A stretch of 64,000 bases of DNA from Devosia sp. Root685 (GCF_001427875.1 NZ_LMHK01000003.1:186001-250000); one strand, 5' to 3'; counted from the first letter of the stretch, positions 51,817 to 60,190 are shown. Notes: generated by a model from the letters alone, not told the origin. A program made the numbers and translations.

Positions 51817-53079
51817 TCACTCCACAATCTCCGCCGTTTCCACCACCGCATGGAACAGCACATCACACCCTGCCGCCGCCCATTCCATCGAAATATCCTC
51901 AGCCTCGTTATGCGACAGCCCACCGACGCACGGGCACATGACCATCGTCGCCGGCGCCACTTTCGCCGCCCAGCACGCATCATGCCCGGCACCAGAAATG
52001 ATGTTCATGTGCGAATATCCCAGCTTCTCCGCCGCCGAACGCACCCGGCCAACCAGCGTCGGATCAAACGTCACGGGATCGAAATGCCCCACGGCCTCGA
52101 CCGAACAGCCAACCCCCAGTTCCGCACAAATATCCGCCGCCTTGGCTTCGATGGTGGCGCGCATGCGATCGAGTTTTTCCTGGCTTGGCGTGCGCAAATC
52201 CACTGTGAACACCACAGTCCCCGGCAGCACATTCCGCGAGTTCGGCGAGAATTTCACCTGCCCCACACCCGCCACAGCCCCCGGCTGTTCGCTCATCGCC
52301 ACGGCCTGCACCATTTCAAAAACCCGCGCCATGGCGAGCCCGGCATTCACCCGCATGGTCATCGGCGTCGAGCCGGTATGCGCCTCCCGCCCGGTCAGCG
52401 TGAATTCAAGCCACCACAGCCCCTGGCAATGGGTGACGACGCCAATCTGCTTTTCCTCGGCCTCGAGGATCGGCCCCTGCTCGATGTGATACTCGAAATA
52501 GGCATGCATTTTCCGCGCGCCCACCTCTTCCTCGCCCACCCAGCCGATCCGCTTCAGCTCATCGCCAAAGAGTTTCCCGTCCATGTCCTTGCGGCCATAG
52601 GCATAGTCGAGGCTATGCACCCCGGCAAAAACCCCCGAAGCGACCATGGCCGGCGCAAACCGCGCGCCCTCCTCATTGGTCCAGTTGGTCACGACGATAG
52701 GGTGCTTGGTCTTTATCCCGAGATCATTCATCGAACGCACGACTTCGAGCCCGGCCAAGACGCCCAGCACGCCGTCATATTTGCCACCGGTCGGCTGCGT
52801 ATCGAGATGGCTGCCAATGTAAACTGGCAGCGCGTCGGGATCGGTCCCCGCCCGCGTCATGAACATGGTGCCCATCTTGTCGACGCCCATGGTGAGCCCC
52901 GCCTCGTCGCACCAGCGCTGAAAGAGCTCGCGGCCTTCTTTGTCGCTATCGGTCAGCGTCTGCCGGTTATTGCCGCCAGCCACGCCCGGACCAATCTTGG
53001 CCATGTCCATCAGGCTCTCCCAGAGCCGATCGCCATTGATACGAAGGTTTTCACCGGGAGAGGTCATGGTTTTGCTCAT
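51817..53079 (-). CDS. N-carbamoyl-beta-alanine amidohydrolase (M20 Zn hydrolase)
   Basis: A 420-residue M20/M28 binuclear zinc amidase of the AmaB/beta-ureidopropionase group. It has GSHLDTQPTGGKYDGVLGVL (metal His and Asp), TNWTNEEGARFAP (catalytic Glu pair), EYHIEQGPILEAE, AHTGSTPM and the C-terminal SGAGHDACW. It would hydrolyse N-carbamoyl-beta-alanine to beta-alanine, CO2 and ammonia, the step after HydA. Some homologues act on N-carbamoyl-L-amino acids, but the cluster favours the pyrimidine role. Confidence 0.91.
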   Translation of the reverse strand: MSKTMTSPGENLRINGDRLWESLMDMAKIGPGVAGGNNRQTLTDSDKEGRELFQRWCDEAGLTMGVDKMGTMFMTRAGTDPDALPVYIGSHLDTQPTGGKYDGVLGVLAGLEVVRSMNDLGIKTKHPIVVTNWTNEEGARFAPAMVASGVFAGVHSLDYAYGRKDMDGKLFGDELKRIGWVGEEEVGARKMHAYFEYHIEQGPILEAEEKQIGVVTHCQGLWWLEFTLTGREAHTGSTPMTMRVNAGLAMARVFEMVQAVAMSEQPGAVAGVGQVKFSPNSRNVLPGTVVFTVDLRTPSQEKLDRMRATIEAKAADICAELGVGCSVEAVGHFDPVTFDPTLVGRVRSAAEKLGYSHMNIISGAGHDACWAAKVAPATMVMCPCVGGLSHNEAEDISMEWAAAGCDVLFHAVVETAEIVE

Positions 53080-53097
53080 AATTCTGGTTGGTCATGG

Positions 53098-53131
53098 AAA
53101 AGGCCCCGCCGTCGCAATGCGAGGCGGGGCC
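53098..53131 (-). terminator. terminator-like hairpin after mmsA
   Basis: GGCCCCGCC...GGCGGGGCC stem (53102-53131) extended by an inner TCGCA/TGCGA, followed on the minus strand by TTTTCC. It is 8 nt after the mmsA stop and may reduce read-through into the amidohydrolase gene. Confidence 0.75.
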
Positions 53132-53138
53132 AAGTATG

Positions 53139-54635
53139 CTATTTGAGGCTCGGGAAGGTAAACTCCGCCCCGCCCTTGATGCCGGCCGGCCAGCGGGTGG
53201 TGACGGTTTTGAGCCGCGTATAGAAATGCACGCCCTCGGGCCCATAAATGGAGTGATCGCCAAACAGGCTCCGCTTCCAGCCGCCGAAGGAGTGATAGGC
53301 CACCGGCACCGGGATCGGCACGTTGATGCCCACCATGCCCACTTCGATCTTGTCGGCAAATTCACGCGCGGCGTCGCCATCGCGGGTAAAGATCGCCGTG
53401 CCATTGGCATATTCATGCCCATGGATCAGGTCGACGGCGTCCTTAAAACTGTCGCGGCGGACGACGGAAAGCACGGGCCCAAAAATCTCTTCGCGGTAGA
53501 TCTTCATCTCCGGCTCGACATTGTCGAACAGCGTTCCGCCGACATAGTAGCCGTTCTCATAGCCCTGCAGCGAGAAGCCGCGGCCATCGACCACCAGCTC
53601 GGCGCCTTGTTCGACGCCGGAGTCGATATAGCCGAGAATCTTGTCGCGGTGCATTTTGGTGACCACCGGACCCATTTCGGCATCCTTGTCGGTCGCAGGG
53701 CCGATTTTGAGGCTTTCAACGCGCGGCTTGAGCTTTGCGACCAGCGCATCGGCCGTCGCCTTGCCCACCGGCACCGCTACCGAAATCGCCATGCAGCGCT
53801 CGCCGGCCGAGCCATAACCCGCGCCCATCAGCGCATCGGCCGCCTGGTCGAGATCGGCATCGGGCATGATGATCATGTGGTTCTTGGCGCCGCCGAGGGC
53901 CTGCACCCGCTTACCCGCCTTGGTGCCGCGCTGATAAACGTATTCGGCAATCGGGGTCGAACCAACGAAGGACACGGCCTTCACATCGGGATGGTCCAAA
54001 ATCCCGTCGACCATTTCCTTGTCGCCGTGGATCACATTGAGAATGCCCTCAGGCAGCCCCGCTTCCATGAAGAGGTTCCAGGCGAGCATCGGCGCACTGG
54101 GATCACGCTCCGAGGGCTTGAGGATAAAGGCATTGCCGCAGGCAATGGCCGCCGGATACATCCACATCGGCACCATGGCCGGGAAGTTGAACGGCGTAAT
54201 GCCGGCGACGACGCCCAGCGGCTGGCGATCCGAATAGCTGTCGATCGACGGCCCGACATTGCGCGAAAATTCGCCCTTGAGGAGCTGCGGAATGCCACAG
54301 GCAAAATCCACGCAATCAATGCCGCGCGCCACTTCGCCCAGCGCATCGTCATGCACCTTGCCATGTTCTTTGGAAATCTCGCGGGCGAGATCGTCAGCAT
54401 ATTGATCGAGCAGCGCCTTGAATTTGAACATCACGCGGGCGCGCTTCATCGGCGGGGTATTGCCCCAGGCGACCTGCGCCTTGACGGCGCTGGCCACGGC
54501 CGCATTGAGTTCGTCCAGCGTCGAGAGCGGCAGCTCCGCACTCTGCTCACCGGTTGCCGGATTGAACACGGGCACGCGCCGCGTCGAGTTCGACACATAC
54601 CGCTTGCCGCCCACGGCATTCTCGATTGTCAGCAT
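53139..54635 (-). CDS. mmsA: CoA-acylating (methyl)malonate-semialdehyde dehydrogenase
   Basis: A 498-residue MmsA/IolA-type aldehyde dehydrogenase. It converts malonate or methylmalonate semialdehyde plus CoA to acetyl- or propionyl-CoA. The catalytic Cys281 lies in GSAGERCMAISVAV, and the family sequence GVVAGITPFNFPAMVPMWMY plus FVGSTPIAEYVYQRG are present. In this cluster it takes the product of the aminotransferase, finishing beta-alanine or 3-aminoisobutyrate breakdown. It could also serve valine or inositol catabolism. Confidence 0.95.
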   Translation of the reverse strand: MLTIENAVGGKRYVSNSTRRVPVFNPATGEQSAELPLSTLDELNAAVASAVKAQVAWGNTPPMKRARVMFKFKALLDQYADDLAREISKEHGKVHDDALGEVARGIDCVDFACGIPQLLKGEFSRNVGPSIDSYSDRQPLGVVAGITPFNFPAMVPMWMYPAAIACGNAFILKPSERDPSAPMLAWNLFMEAGLPEGILNVIHGDKEMVDGILDHPDVKAVSFVGSTPIAEYVYQRGTKAGKRVQALGGAKNHMIIMPDADLDQAADALMGAGYGSAGERCMAISVAVPVGKATADALVAKLKPRVESLKIGPATDKDAEMGPVVTKMHRDKILGYIDSGVEQGAELVVDGRGFSLQGYENGYYVGGTLFDNVEPEMKIYREEIFGPVLSVVRRDSFKDAVDLIHGHEYANGTAIFTRDGDAAREFADKIEVGMVGINVPIPVPVAYHSFGGWKRSLFGDHSIYGPEGVHFYTRLKTVTTRWPAGIKGGAEFTFPSLK

Positions 54636-54663
54636 TTCGGCCTCCCCTCCTTGTTGGGAACAA

Positions 54664-54691
54664 ATATTCTATATCTGAGTATGTAGAATAT
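54664..54691 (-). promoter_or_regulatory. palindrome upstream of mmsA
   Basis: ATATTCTA (54664-54671) and TAGAATAT (54684-54691) are perfect 8-bp inverted arms around a 12-nt centre, 29 nt upstream of the mmsA start in an otherwise AT-rich gap. Operator candidate; the binder is unknown and it does not match the RutR box. Confidence 0.45.
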
Positions 54692-54701
54692 CCGTTCTAT
54701 T

Positions 54702-56027
54702 TCACTCAAGCGTTTTGAGGATACCTGCCAGCGTCGAGACGATCTGATCGATCTGGATTTCCGAAACGATCAGCGGTGGGCTGAGCGCGATAATGTCGCC
54801 GGTGGTGCGAATGAGCACGCCCTGTTCGAACGCCTTCAAAAATGCCGAGAAAGCTCGCTTGGTCGGCTGCCCGGCAATCGGCTCCAGCTCGATCGCGCCA
54901 ACGAGCCCGATATTTCTGATATCGATGACATGCGGCAGGCCCTTCAAACTATGGAGCGCCGCTTCAAACTTCGGCGCCAGTTCGGCGCCGCGCGTAAGCA
55001 GCCCCTCTTCCTTATAGGTTTCAAGCGTCGCGAGGCCCGCCGCCGAAGCGATCGGATTGCCCGAATAGGTATAGCCGTGGAAAAATTCGATGACGTGTTC
55101 CGGCCCGTTCATGAACGCGTCGTGGATCTCGGCCGAGACGATCACCGCGCCCATGGGAATGACGCCATTGGTCAGACCCTTGGCGGTGACCATGATATCG
55201 GGCACGACATCGAAATAGTCCGCACCGAACGGTGTCCCGAGACGCCCATAGCCGGTGATGACCTCATCAAAAATCAGCAGAATGCCGTGCTTCTTGGTGA
55301 TTTCGCGCAGCCGCTTCAGATAGCCCGGCGGTGGGATCAGCACGCCGGTCGAACCCGCCACCGGCTCGACGATGACAGCGGCAATCGTGGACGCATCATG
55401 GAGCGTAACGATGCGCTCCAGCTCGTCCGCCAGTTCGGTGCCATATTCCGGCACGCCCTTGGAAAACGCGTTCTTTGCCAGGTTATGCGTATGCGGCATG
55501 TGGTCGACGCCGGCCAGCAGCGTCCCGAACATTTTCCGGTTGGTGACGATACCACCCACCGAAATGCCGCCGAAATTGACGCCGTGATAGGCGCGCTCTC
55601 GCCCGATGAGGCGGGTGCGCGAACCCTCGCCCCTAATCTTGTGATAGGCCAAAGCCAGTTTCAGTGCCGTCTCGACCGATTCCGAACCGGAATTGGTGAA
55701 CAGCACATGGTCGAGCCCTTTGGGGGCAATATCGACGATGCGGTTGGCCAGCTCGAACGCCTTGGGGTGCCCCATCTGAAAGGCCGGCGCATAGTCCAAT
55801 TCCGCTGCCTGCTTGGCGATCGCCTCGACGATTTTCGGCCGCGCATGTCCGGCATTGCAGCACCAGAGGCCCGCGGTCCCGTCCAGCACCTGCCTGCCGT
55901 CCGATGTCGTATAGTGCATATCCTTGGCCGCCACGAACATGCGCGGCGTCTTCTTGAACTGCCGGTTCGCCGTAAACGGCATCCAGAACGCATTGAGATC
56001 GTTCGGCACGACATTGGAGGTGGACAC
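54702..56027 (-). CDS. omega-amino acid (beta-alanine)-pyruvate aminotransferase
   Basis: A 441-residue class III PLP aminotransferase. It opens with NAFWMPFTANRQFKKTPRMF, characteristic of beta-alanine-pyruvate transaminases. It also has TNSGSESVETALKLA, the LIFDEVITGYGR motif and Lys283 in TAKGLTNG, which binds PLP. It would convert beta-alanine to malonate semialdehyde for MmsA. It begins with GTG (GGGAG upstream) and is divergent from the RutR-like regulator. Confidence 0.92.
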   Translation of the reverse strand: MSTSNVVPNDLNAFWMPFTANRQFKKTPRMFVAAKDMHYTTSDGRQVLDGTAGLWCCNAGHARPKIVEAIAKQAAELDYAPAFQMGHPKAFELANRIVDIAPKGLDHVLFTNSGSESVETALKLALAYHKIRGEGSRTRLIGRERAYHGVNFGGISVGGIVTNRKMFGTLLAGVDHMPHTHNLAKNAFSKGVPEYGTELADELERIVTLHDASTIAAVIVEPVAGSTGVLIPPPGYLKRLREITKKHGILLIFDEVITGYGRLGTPFGADYFDVVPDIMVTAKGLTNGVIPMGAVIVSAEIHDAFMNGPEHVIEFFHGYTYSGNPIASAAGLATLETYKEEGLLTRGAELAPKFEAALHSLKGLPHVIDIRNIGLVGAIELEPIAGQPTKRAFSAFLKAFEQGVLIRTTGDIIALSPPLIVSEIQIDQIVSTLAGILKTLE

Positions 56028-56105
56028 GGCTAAAACGCTCCCGTTTTCTTACCCGGTCGCTTCCGGCCCGATTGCGCTTGACACGCACCCGCGGAACCAA
56101 GATTT

Positions 56106-56121
56106 TTGACCAGTTGGAAAA
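56106..56121. promoter_or_regulatory. RutR-type box between aminotransferase and rutR-like gene
   Basis: TTGACCAGTTGGAAAA matches the E. coli RutR consensus TTGACCA-N2-TGGTCAA perfectly in the left half and at 5 of 7 positions in the right half. It lies in the divergent promoter region, 51 nt before the regulator's start. Confidence 0.68.
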
Positions 56122-56156
56122 ATGTTAGCACTCCTGTTCATTCCCGCAAGGCGAAA

Positions 56157-56921
56157 ATGGCGCCCAGAAAGCTGAATTCACGAGCGTCGCCAAAGGCGAT
56201 CGCGCCAGCGTCATCGAAGGTGATCGCGGCAGAGCCTTCTCCGTCCCCCGCCAAGCGCCAGCACAAGGCGGATGCGAAGGCTGCCGTACCGGCAAAGGCC
56301 CGCCCCCTGACGCGCATCCAGCGCGAAAAGCAGGACATCATTCTCGAAGCGGCACTCGAAGTCTTCTCCGCCCACGGTTTCCGCGGTTCGACCATCGACC
56401 AGATCGCCGAGGTCGCGGGCATGAGCAAGCCGAACCTGCTCTACTATTTTCCCAAGAAAGAAGAGATTCACCGTCGTCTCATGTCCGAGCTGCTGGTCAC
56501 CTGGCTGGCCCCGCTTCAAGAAATGCGCGCCGACGGCGACCCCTTCGTCGAAATCCGCTCCTATATCCGCCGCAAGCTCGAAATGGCGCGGGATTTTCCC
56601 CGCCAGAGCCGGCTCTTTGCCAATGAAATGCTGCGCGGCGCGCCCCACATCATCGACATGATCGAGGTAGACCTGAAAGCGCTGGTCGATGAAAAGGCCC
56701 AGGTTCTCCTTACCTGGATGGACGAGGGCAAGCTCGCCCGCACCGATCCCTATCACCTGATTTTTTCCATCTGGGCGACCACCCAGCACTATGCCGATTT
56801 CGACGTGCAGGTCCGCGCCGTCCTCGGCAAGGCGCGCGGCGGCGAAGGCCGGTTTGAAGACGCGGCGCGCTATCTCGAACATCTGTTCCTGCACGGCCTG
56901 ACGCCAAAACCGCGGGCGTAG
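56157..56921 (+). CDS. RutR-like TetR family regulator
   Basis: A 254-residue TetR protein. After a basic, Ala/Lys/Pro-rich extension of ~45 residues come RIQREKQDIILEAALEVFSA, the helix-turn-helix (FRGSTIDQIAEVAGMSKPNL) and a RutR-type C-terminal domain (SRLFANEMLRGAPHI, FSIWATTQHYADF). RutR senses uracil/thymine and controls pyrimidine use. Position at the head of the pyrimidine block and the RutR-type box support this. ATG at 56157 is chosen for its AAGG; a TTG at 56106 would lie in the box. Confidence 0.85.
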   Translation: MAPRKLNSRASPKAIAPASSKVIAAEPSPSPAKRQHKADAKAAVPAKARPLTRIQREKQDIILEAALEVFSAHGFRGSTIDQIAEVAGMSKPNLLYYFPKKEEIHRRLMSELLVTWLAPLQEMRADGDPFVEIRSYIRRKLEMARDFPRQSRLFANEMLRGAPHIIDMIEVDLKALVDEKAQVLLTWMDEGKLARTDPYHLIFSIWATTQHYADFDVQVRAVLGKARGGEGRFEDAARYLEHLFLHGLTPKPRA

Positions 56922-56944
56922 GGCTGCCCCCACACGCACGCGGT

Positions 56945-57061
56945 CACCCCCTCCCATCCTCCCCCATCGAGGGGGAGGTGTTGCACCGAGTGTGTGGCAC
57001 TGCCTTGCCAAGTCCACCGTCCCTTCACCTCCCCCTTGATGGGGGAGGATGGGAGGGGGTG
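56945..57061. repeat. dispersed element with 24-bp perfect terminal inverted repeats (family D)
   Basis: A 117-bp element. Its ends (56945-56968 and 57038-57061) are perfect 24-bp inverted repeats beginning CACCCCCTCCCATCC, and an inner AGGGGGAGGTG/CACCTCCCCCT pair continues the fold. A non-autonomous palindromic element; no transposase nearby. Confidence 0.82.
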
Positions 57062-57080
57062 TCGGGAGCCCGGTACCCCA

Positions 57081-57110
57081 TTGACAAACTAGCCTCGACG
57101 TCAAATACTA
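57081..57110 (+). promoter_or_regulatory. promoter of RibD-like reductase gene
   Basis: TTGACA at 57081-57086 and AATACT (57104-57109, 17-nt spacer) or ATACTA (18-nt spacer), 35 nt upstream of the start codon. Confidence 0.5.
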
Positions 57111-57143
57111 AACTAACAACTTAACAATCATGAGGCCCAAAAG

Positions 57144-57743
57144 ATGCCCCAGACCGTATCTGCCCATATGATGCTGACGCTGGACGGTTTCGGCACCGGC
57201 CTCAACCAATCGCGCGAAAAACCCTTCGGCACCATAGACCCGCAGCAGCTTGCCCGCTGGATGTTCCAGGATCGGGAGAACAACAAGGCCGAGGTCGCCG
57301 CCATAACCGATTACGGCGCCTATATCATGGGCCGCAACATGTTCGCAGCGCCCGGCGATACGGTCTGGGAGCCGGAATGGACCGGCTGGTGGGGCGACAA
57401 TCCGCCCTATCACGCCCCCGTCTTCGTCCTCACCCATTACCAGCACGAGCCCCTGCACATGGAGGGCGGCAATAGCTTCCACTTCGTCACCGAAGGCTAC
57501 GACGTCGCTCTGCAGCGGGCGAGCGAGGCTGCCGGCGAACGCAACGTCGCCATCGCCGGCGGTGTGAGCACCCTCCGGCACTATCTCAATGCCGGTGTCG
57601 TCGACACCCTGCACTTGAAGATTGTCCCGCTCATCGCCGGACAGGGCGAAAGTCTCTGGGATGGCATGACTGCCACGCTCGAACCCATCGCTGCCCGCGC
57701 CACGCGCTACGTGACGCACATGGATTATCGCGTGGCGAAGTGA
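57144..57743 (+). CDS. dihydrofolate reductase-like (RibD C-terminal domain) protein
   Basis: A 199-residue RibD_C/DHFR-fold protein, of the stand-alone YwjB/YyaP type. Typical segments are VSAHMMLTLDGFGTG at the start, YGAYIMGRNMF, PVFVLTHYQHEP, and the NADPH-binding NVAIAGGVSTLRHYLNAG. It probably reduces a pterin- or flavin-like or other small carbonyl compound. Substrate unknown; it is not the folate-pathway DHFR. Monocistronic. Confidence 0.85.
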   Translation: MPQTVSAHMMLTLDGFGTGLNQSREKPFGTIDPQQLARWMFQDRENNKAEVAAITDYGAYIMGRNMFAAPGDTVWEPEWTGWWGDNPPYHAPVFVLTHYQHEPLHMEGGNSFHFVTEGYDVALQRASEAAGERNVAIAGGVSTLRHYLNAGVVDTLHLKIVPLIAGQGESLWDGMTATLEPIAARATRYVTHMDYRVAK

Positions 57744-57749
57744 AAAAAG

Positions 57750-57877
57750 CCCCCCCCTAACCCGCCGGCTTTGCCGTCGACCTCTCCCAGAGGGAGAGGT
57801 GGGAGTGTGCCAAAGTCGCGGAGCGGCACCTCTCCCTTTGGGGGAGAGGTCGGCCCGCAGGGCCGGGCGAGGGGGCC
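57750..57877. repeat. dispersed inverted-repeat element (family C)
   Basis: GCCCCCCCCTAACCC to CGGGCGAGGGGGCC, with inner CTCTCCCAGAGGGAGAGGTG and CACCTCTCCCTTTGGGGGAG blocks around AAAGTCGCGGAGCGG; the latter string is shared with 12431-12593. Confidence 0.78.
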
Positions 57878-57887
57878 TTGGCCTCCC

Positions 57888-58292
57888 CTACTTCCGCCGC
57901 GCCTTCCCGATCAGCCCCAGATGCGTCTGCTCAAAACCGCCATTAAGTTTGAGCCCATAGCCCAGCATGCGATCAAACCCGATATGCGCCACCCATATCG
58001 CCGCCAGTCCAAACGCCAATGGACCCACAAAAAGTCCCAGCAAAGCCAGTAGCGCCGGCGCCACATAGGTGTGCGCGAGATTGTATGTCATCGCCCCGAC
58101 CCGGGCCGAGCGCAGATAACCCAGCATAAAAAGGTCGGGCGCCAGGAACAGCAGACCGAACACCAGCCAGGATTGCCCCAGCCAGGCATAGGCGGCGACG
58201 CCAAATCCAAGCGCCACCAGTCCTTCCAGGCGCTGCAGCGCAATAGCATTGAGGCTGAATGCAGGGCTCTTCGTCGAAGCAATACCGTTCAT
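57888..58292 (-). CDS. DUF4260 family membrane protein
   Basis: A 134-residue protein with about four transmembrane helices. LQRLEGLVALGFGVAAYAWL, then FLAPDLFMLGYL, YNLAHTYVAPALLAL and WVAHIGFDRMLGYGLK give the DUF4260 pattern. Function unknown. ATG at 58292 with AAGGAA upstream. Two perfect palindromes lie 45-95 nt upstream of the start. Confidence 0.85.
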   Translation of the reverse strand: MNGIASTKSPAFSLNAIALQRLEGLVALGFGVAAYAWLGQSWLVFGLLFLAPDLFMLGYLRSARVGAMTYNLAHTYVAPALLALLGLFVGPLAFGLAAIWVAHIGFDRMLGYGLKLNGGFEQTHLGLIGKARRK

Positions 58293-58337
58293 GGCAAAAT
58301 TCCTTTCCGTGTTGAGCAAAACCTAAGCTTCATCACA

Positions 58338-58386
58338 GGCGAATAGAATTCGCCAAAATCCGGCGATAATCATTCATTTATGAATG
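58338..58386. promoter_or_regulatory. two palindromes between DUF4260 and the protease-like gene
   Basis: GGCGAAT-AGA-ATTCGCC at 58338-58354 and CATTCAT-TT-ATGAATG at 58371-58386, both perfect. The second has a LysR-like T-N11-A layout. No regulator gene is adjacent. Confidence 0.5.
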
Positions 58387-58460
58387 GCTGAACACCCTCG
58401 TCTTGCTTCTGCCGCGATGCGCCATATCTAATGGGGGAAAGCACAAACAGGGGATGCACC

Positions 58461-59363
58461 ATGCCCATCAATGCGCGCCATTCCATCGTTGCCCTGAGGG
58501 CTCAGGTTCCCGACACGGCGTTCACCGCTGCGACCCTCGGCACTGTCCGAGAAGGCAGCGGCGCCGTGATCAATGACGAAGGCCTCGTCGTCACCATCGG
58601 CTATCTCATCACCGAGGCCGAAGAAGTCTGGCTCACGACCCACGACGAGCGCGTCGTGCCGGCCCATGTCGTCGCCTATGATCAGGAAACCGGTTTTGGT
58701 CTCGTTCAGGCCATGGGCGACCTCGATCTGCCCGCTTTGCGCCTCGGTAGCTCGACCGGGGCAAAAGTGCGCGATGTCGGCCGCATCATTGACGGCGAAG
58801 GGGAAGAGGTCGTCAACGAAATCGTCGCCAAGCAGGAATTCGCCGGCTATTGGGAATATATGCTCGAAGAGGCGCTCTTCACCTCGCCCTTTCATCCGTC
58901 CTGGGGCGGCGCGGCGCTTCTTGATGACAATGACAATCTGATCGGCGTGGGCTCGCTGCGCCTCCAAATGCTGCAATCGGGCGACACCACCGATATCAAC
59001 ATGGTCGTCCCCATCGATCTCCTTAAACCCATTCTCGACGATCTGATCACCCGGGGCCAGGCACAGCGCGAAGCCCGCCCCTGGCTCGGCGTCTTCTCGG
59101 CCGAGCGCAACAACGGCGTCGTGGTGATGAATGTGTCCGATGGCGGCCCGGCCGAACAAGCCGGCCTTAGGAGTGGCGACGTCATTTCCGAACTCGATGG
59201 CGAAGAGGTGGAGGGCCTCGGCGATTTCTACCGAAAGCTCTGGGCCAAATCCCCCGCCGGTTCCGAATTCGCCCTGCGCATTGTCCGCTCCGGCCGCGAA
59301 TCCTGGCTGCGGGTGAAGACCGCCGATCGCAACGATTTTCTAAGTAAGCCCCAACTGCAATAG
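58461..59363 (+). CDS. HtrA/S1C-like protein lacking the catalytic triad, with PDZ domain
   Basis: A 300-residue protein with a trypsin-like fold followed by a PDZ domain (from about residue 205, RPWLGVFSAERNNGVVVMNV; GPAEQAGLRSGDVISELDGE). Aligned by eye to DegP, the His block TNNHVV is TIGYLI, the Asp block SDIAL is TGFGL, and the Ser block GNSGGA is PSWGGA. All three catalytic residues are thus replaced. There is no signal peptide. It is probably a non-proteolytic scaffold or chaperone. Start 58461 has GGGGATG upstream. Confidence 0.8.
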   Translation: MPINARHSIVALRAQVPDTAFTAATLGTVREGSGAVINDEGLVVTIGYLITEAEEVWLTTHDERVVPAHVVAYDQETGFGLVQAMGDLDLPALRLGSSTGAKVRDVGRIIDGEGEEVVNEIVAKQEFAGYWEYMLEEALFTSPFHPSWGGAALLDDNDNLIGVGSLRLQMLQSGDTTDINMVVPIDLLKPILDDLITRGQAQREARPWLGVFSAERNNGVVVMNVSDGGPAEQAGLRSGDVISELDGEEVEGLGDFYRKLWAKSPAGSEFALRIVRSGRESWLRVKTADRNDFLSKPQLQ

Positions 59364-59372
59364 GGCAGCAAA

Positions 59373-60185
59373 TCAGGCGACGTGCATCGCGCCTGACAAA
59401 TGCACAGACTGCGGCAGCACGAAGGGCGTGCCGGGCCTCGGCGCGGCCCCGACCTTCAGCGGCACATCGAACACCGCTTCGAGCACCCGGTCGGTCAGCA
59501 CCGTCTCCGGCCGCCCGCTCGCCACCACCTTGCCCTCGCGCAGCGCCGTTATCCCATCGGCATAAAGCGCCGTCAGATTGAGATCATGCAACACGGCAAT
59601 GACGCCGCCACCGCTGCGGGCAAAGCGCTTGGCCACATCCATGATCATCAACTGATGTTTTATATCCAGGCTCGAAACCGGCTCGTCGAGGAAGAGATAG
59701 CGCGGCACGCCATCAATGACAGGCTCCCACACCTGGCACAGCACCCGCGCCAATTGCACCCGCTGCTGCTCGCCGCCCGATAGCTCCCCATAAAAGCGCG
59801 CGCCAAACCCGGCGAGATCGACCCGCGCCAGCGCCTCTTCCGGCAGATGCTGCAAGGCGCGCGGATGTACCCCCGGCCGTCCCGCCGTCAGCCCCATGGC
59901 AACCACTTCACGCACCGTGAAAGGGAAGGGCAGATTGCTCGATTGCGGCAGCACGGCGCGGAGACCGGCAATCTCCACCGGGCTCATCTTCGCAATATCG
60001 CGCCCGTCGAGAAAAATCGTGCCCGAATAGTCATAGTCCCGGCACAGCGCCTTGAGCAGCGTCGATTTACCCGAGCCATTGGGCCCGATAATAGCCGTCA
60101 ATTTTCCGGCCGGCGCTTCCATGGAAACGCCGTGAAGGATTTTCTGGCCACCCACCGAGACGTCCACGCTGTCCAAGGCAATCAT
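59373..60185 (-). CDS. hmuV: haem ABC transporter ATP-binding protein HmuV
   Basis: A 270-residue FecE/BtuD-type ATPase. Walker A IIGPNGSGKSTLLKAL, Q-loop LPQSSNLPFPFTVREVVAMG (typical of HmuV), signature LSGGEQQRVQLARVL and Walker B YLFLDEPVSSLD. It powers haem import across the inner membrane with HmuU. Start ATG at 60185 has GGTGAG at good spacing; a GTG at 60194 overlaps the hmuU stop. Confidence 0.93.
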   Translation of the reverse strand: MIALDSVDVSVGGQKILHGVSMEAPAGKLTAIIGPNGSGKSTLLKALCRDYDYSGTIFLDGRDIAKMSPVEIAGLRAVLPQSSNLPFPFTVREVVAMGLTAGRPGVHPRALQHLPEEALARVDLAGFGARFYGELSGGEQQRVQLARVLCQVWEPVIDGVPRYLFLDEPVSSLDIKHQLMIMDVAKRFARSGGGVIAVLHDLNLTALYADGITALREGKVVASGRPETVLTDRVLEAVFDVPLKVGAAPRPGTPFVLPQSVHLSGAMHVA

Positions 60186-60190
60186 TGATC

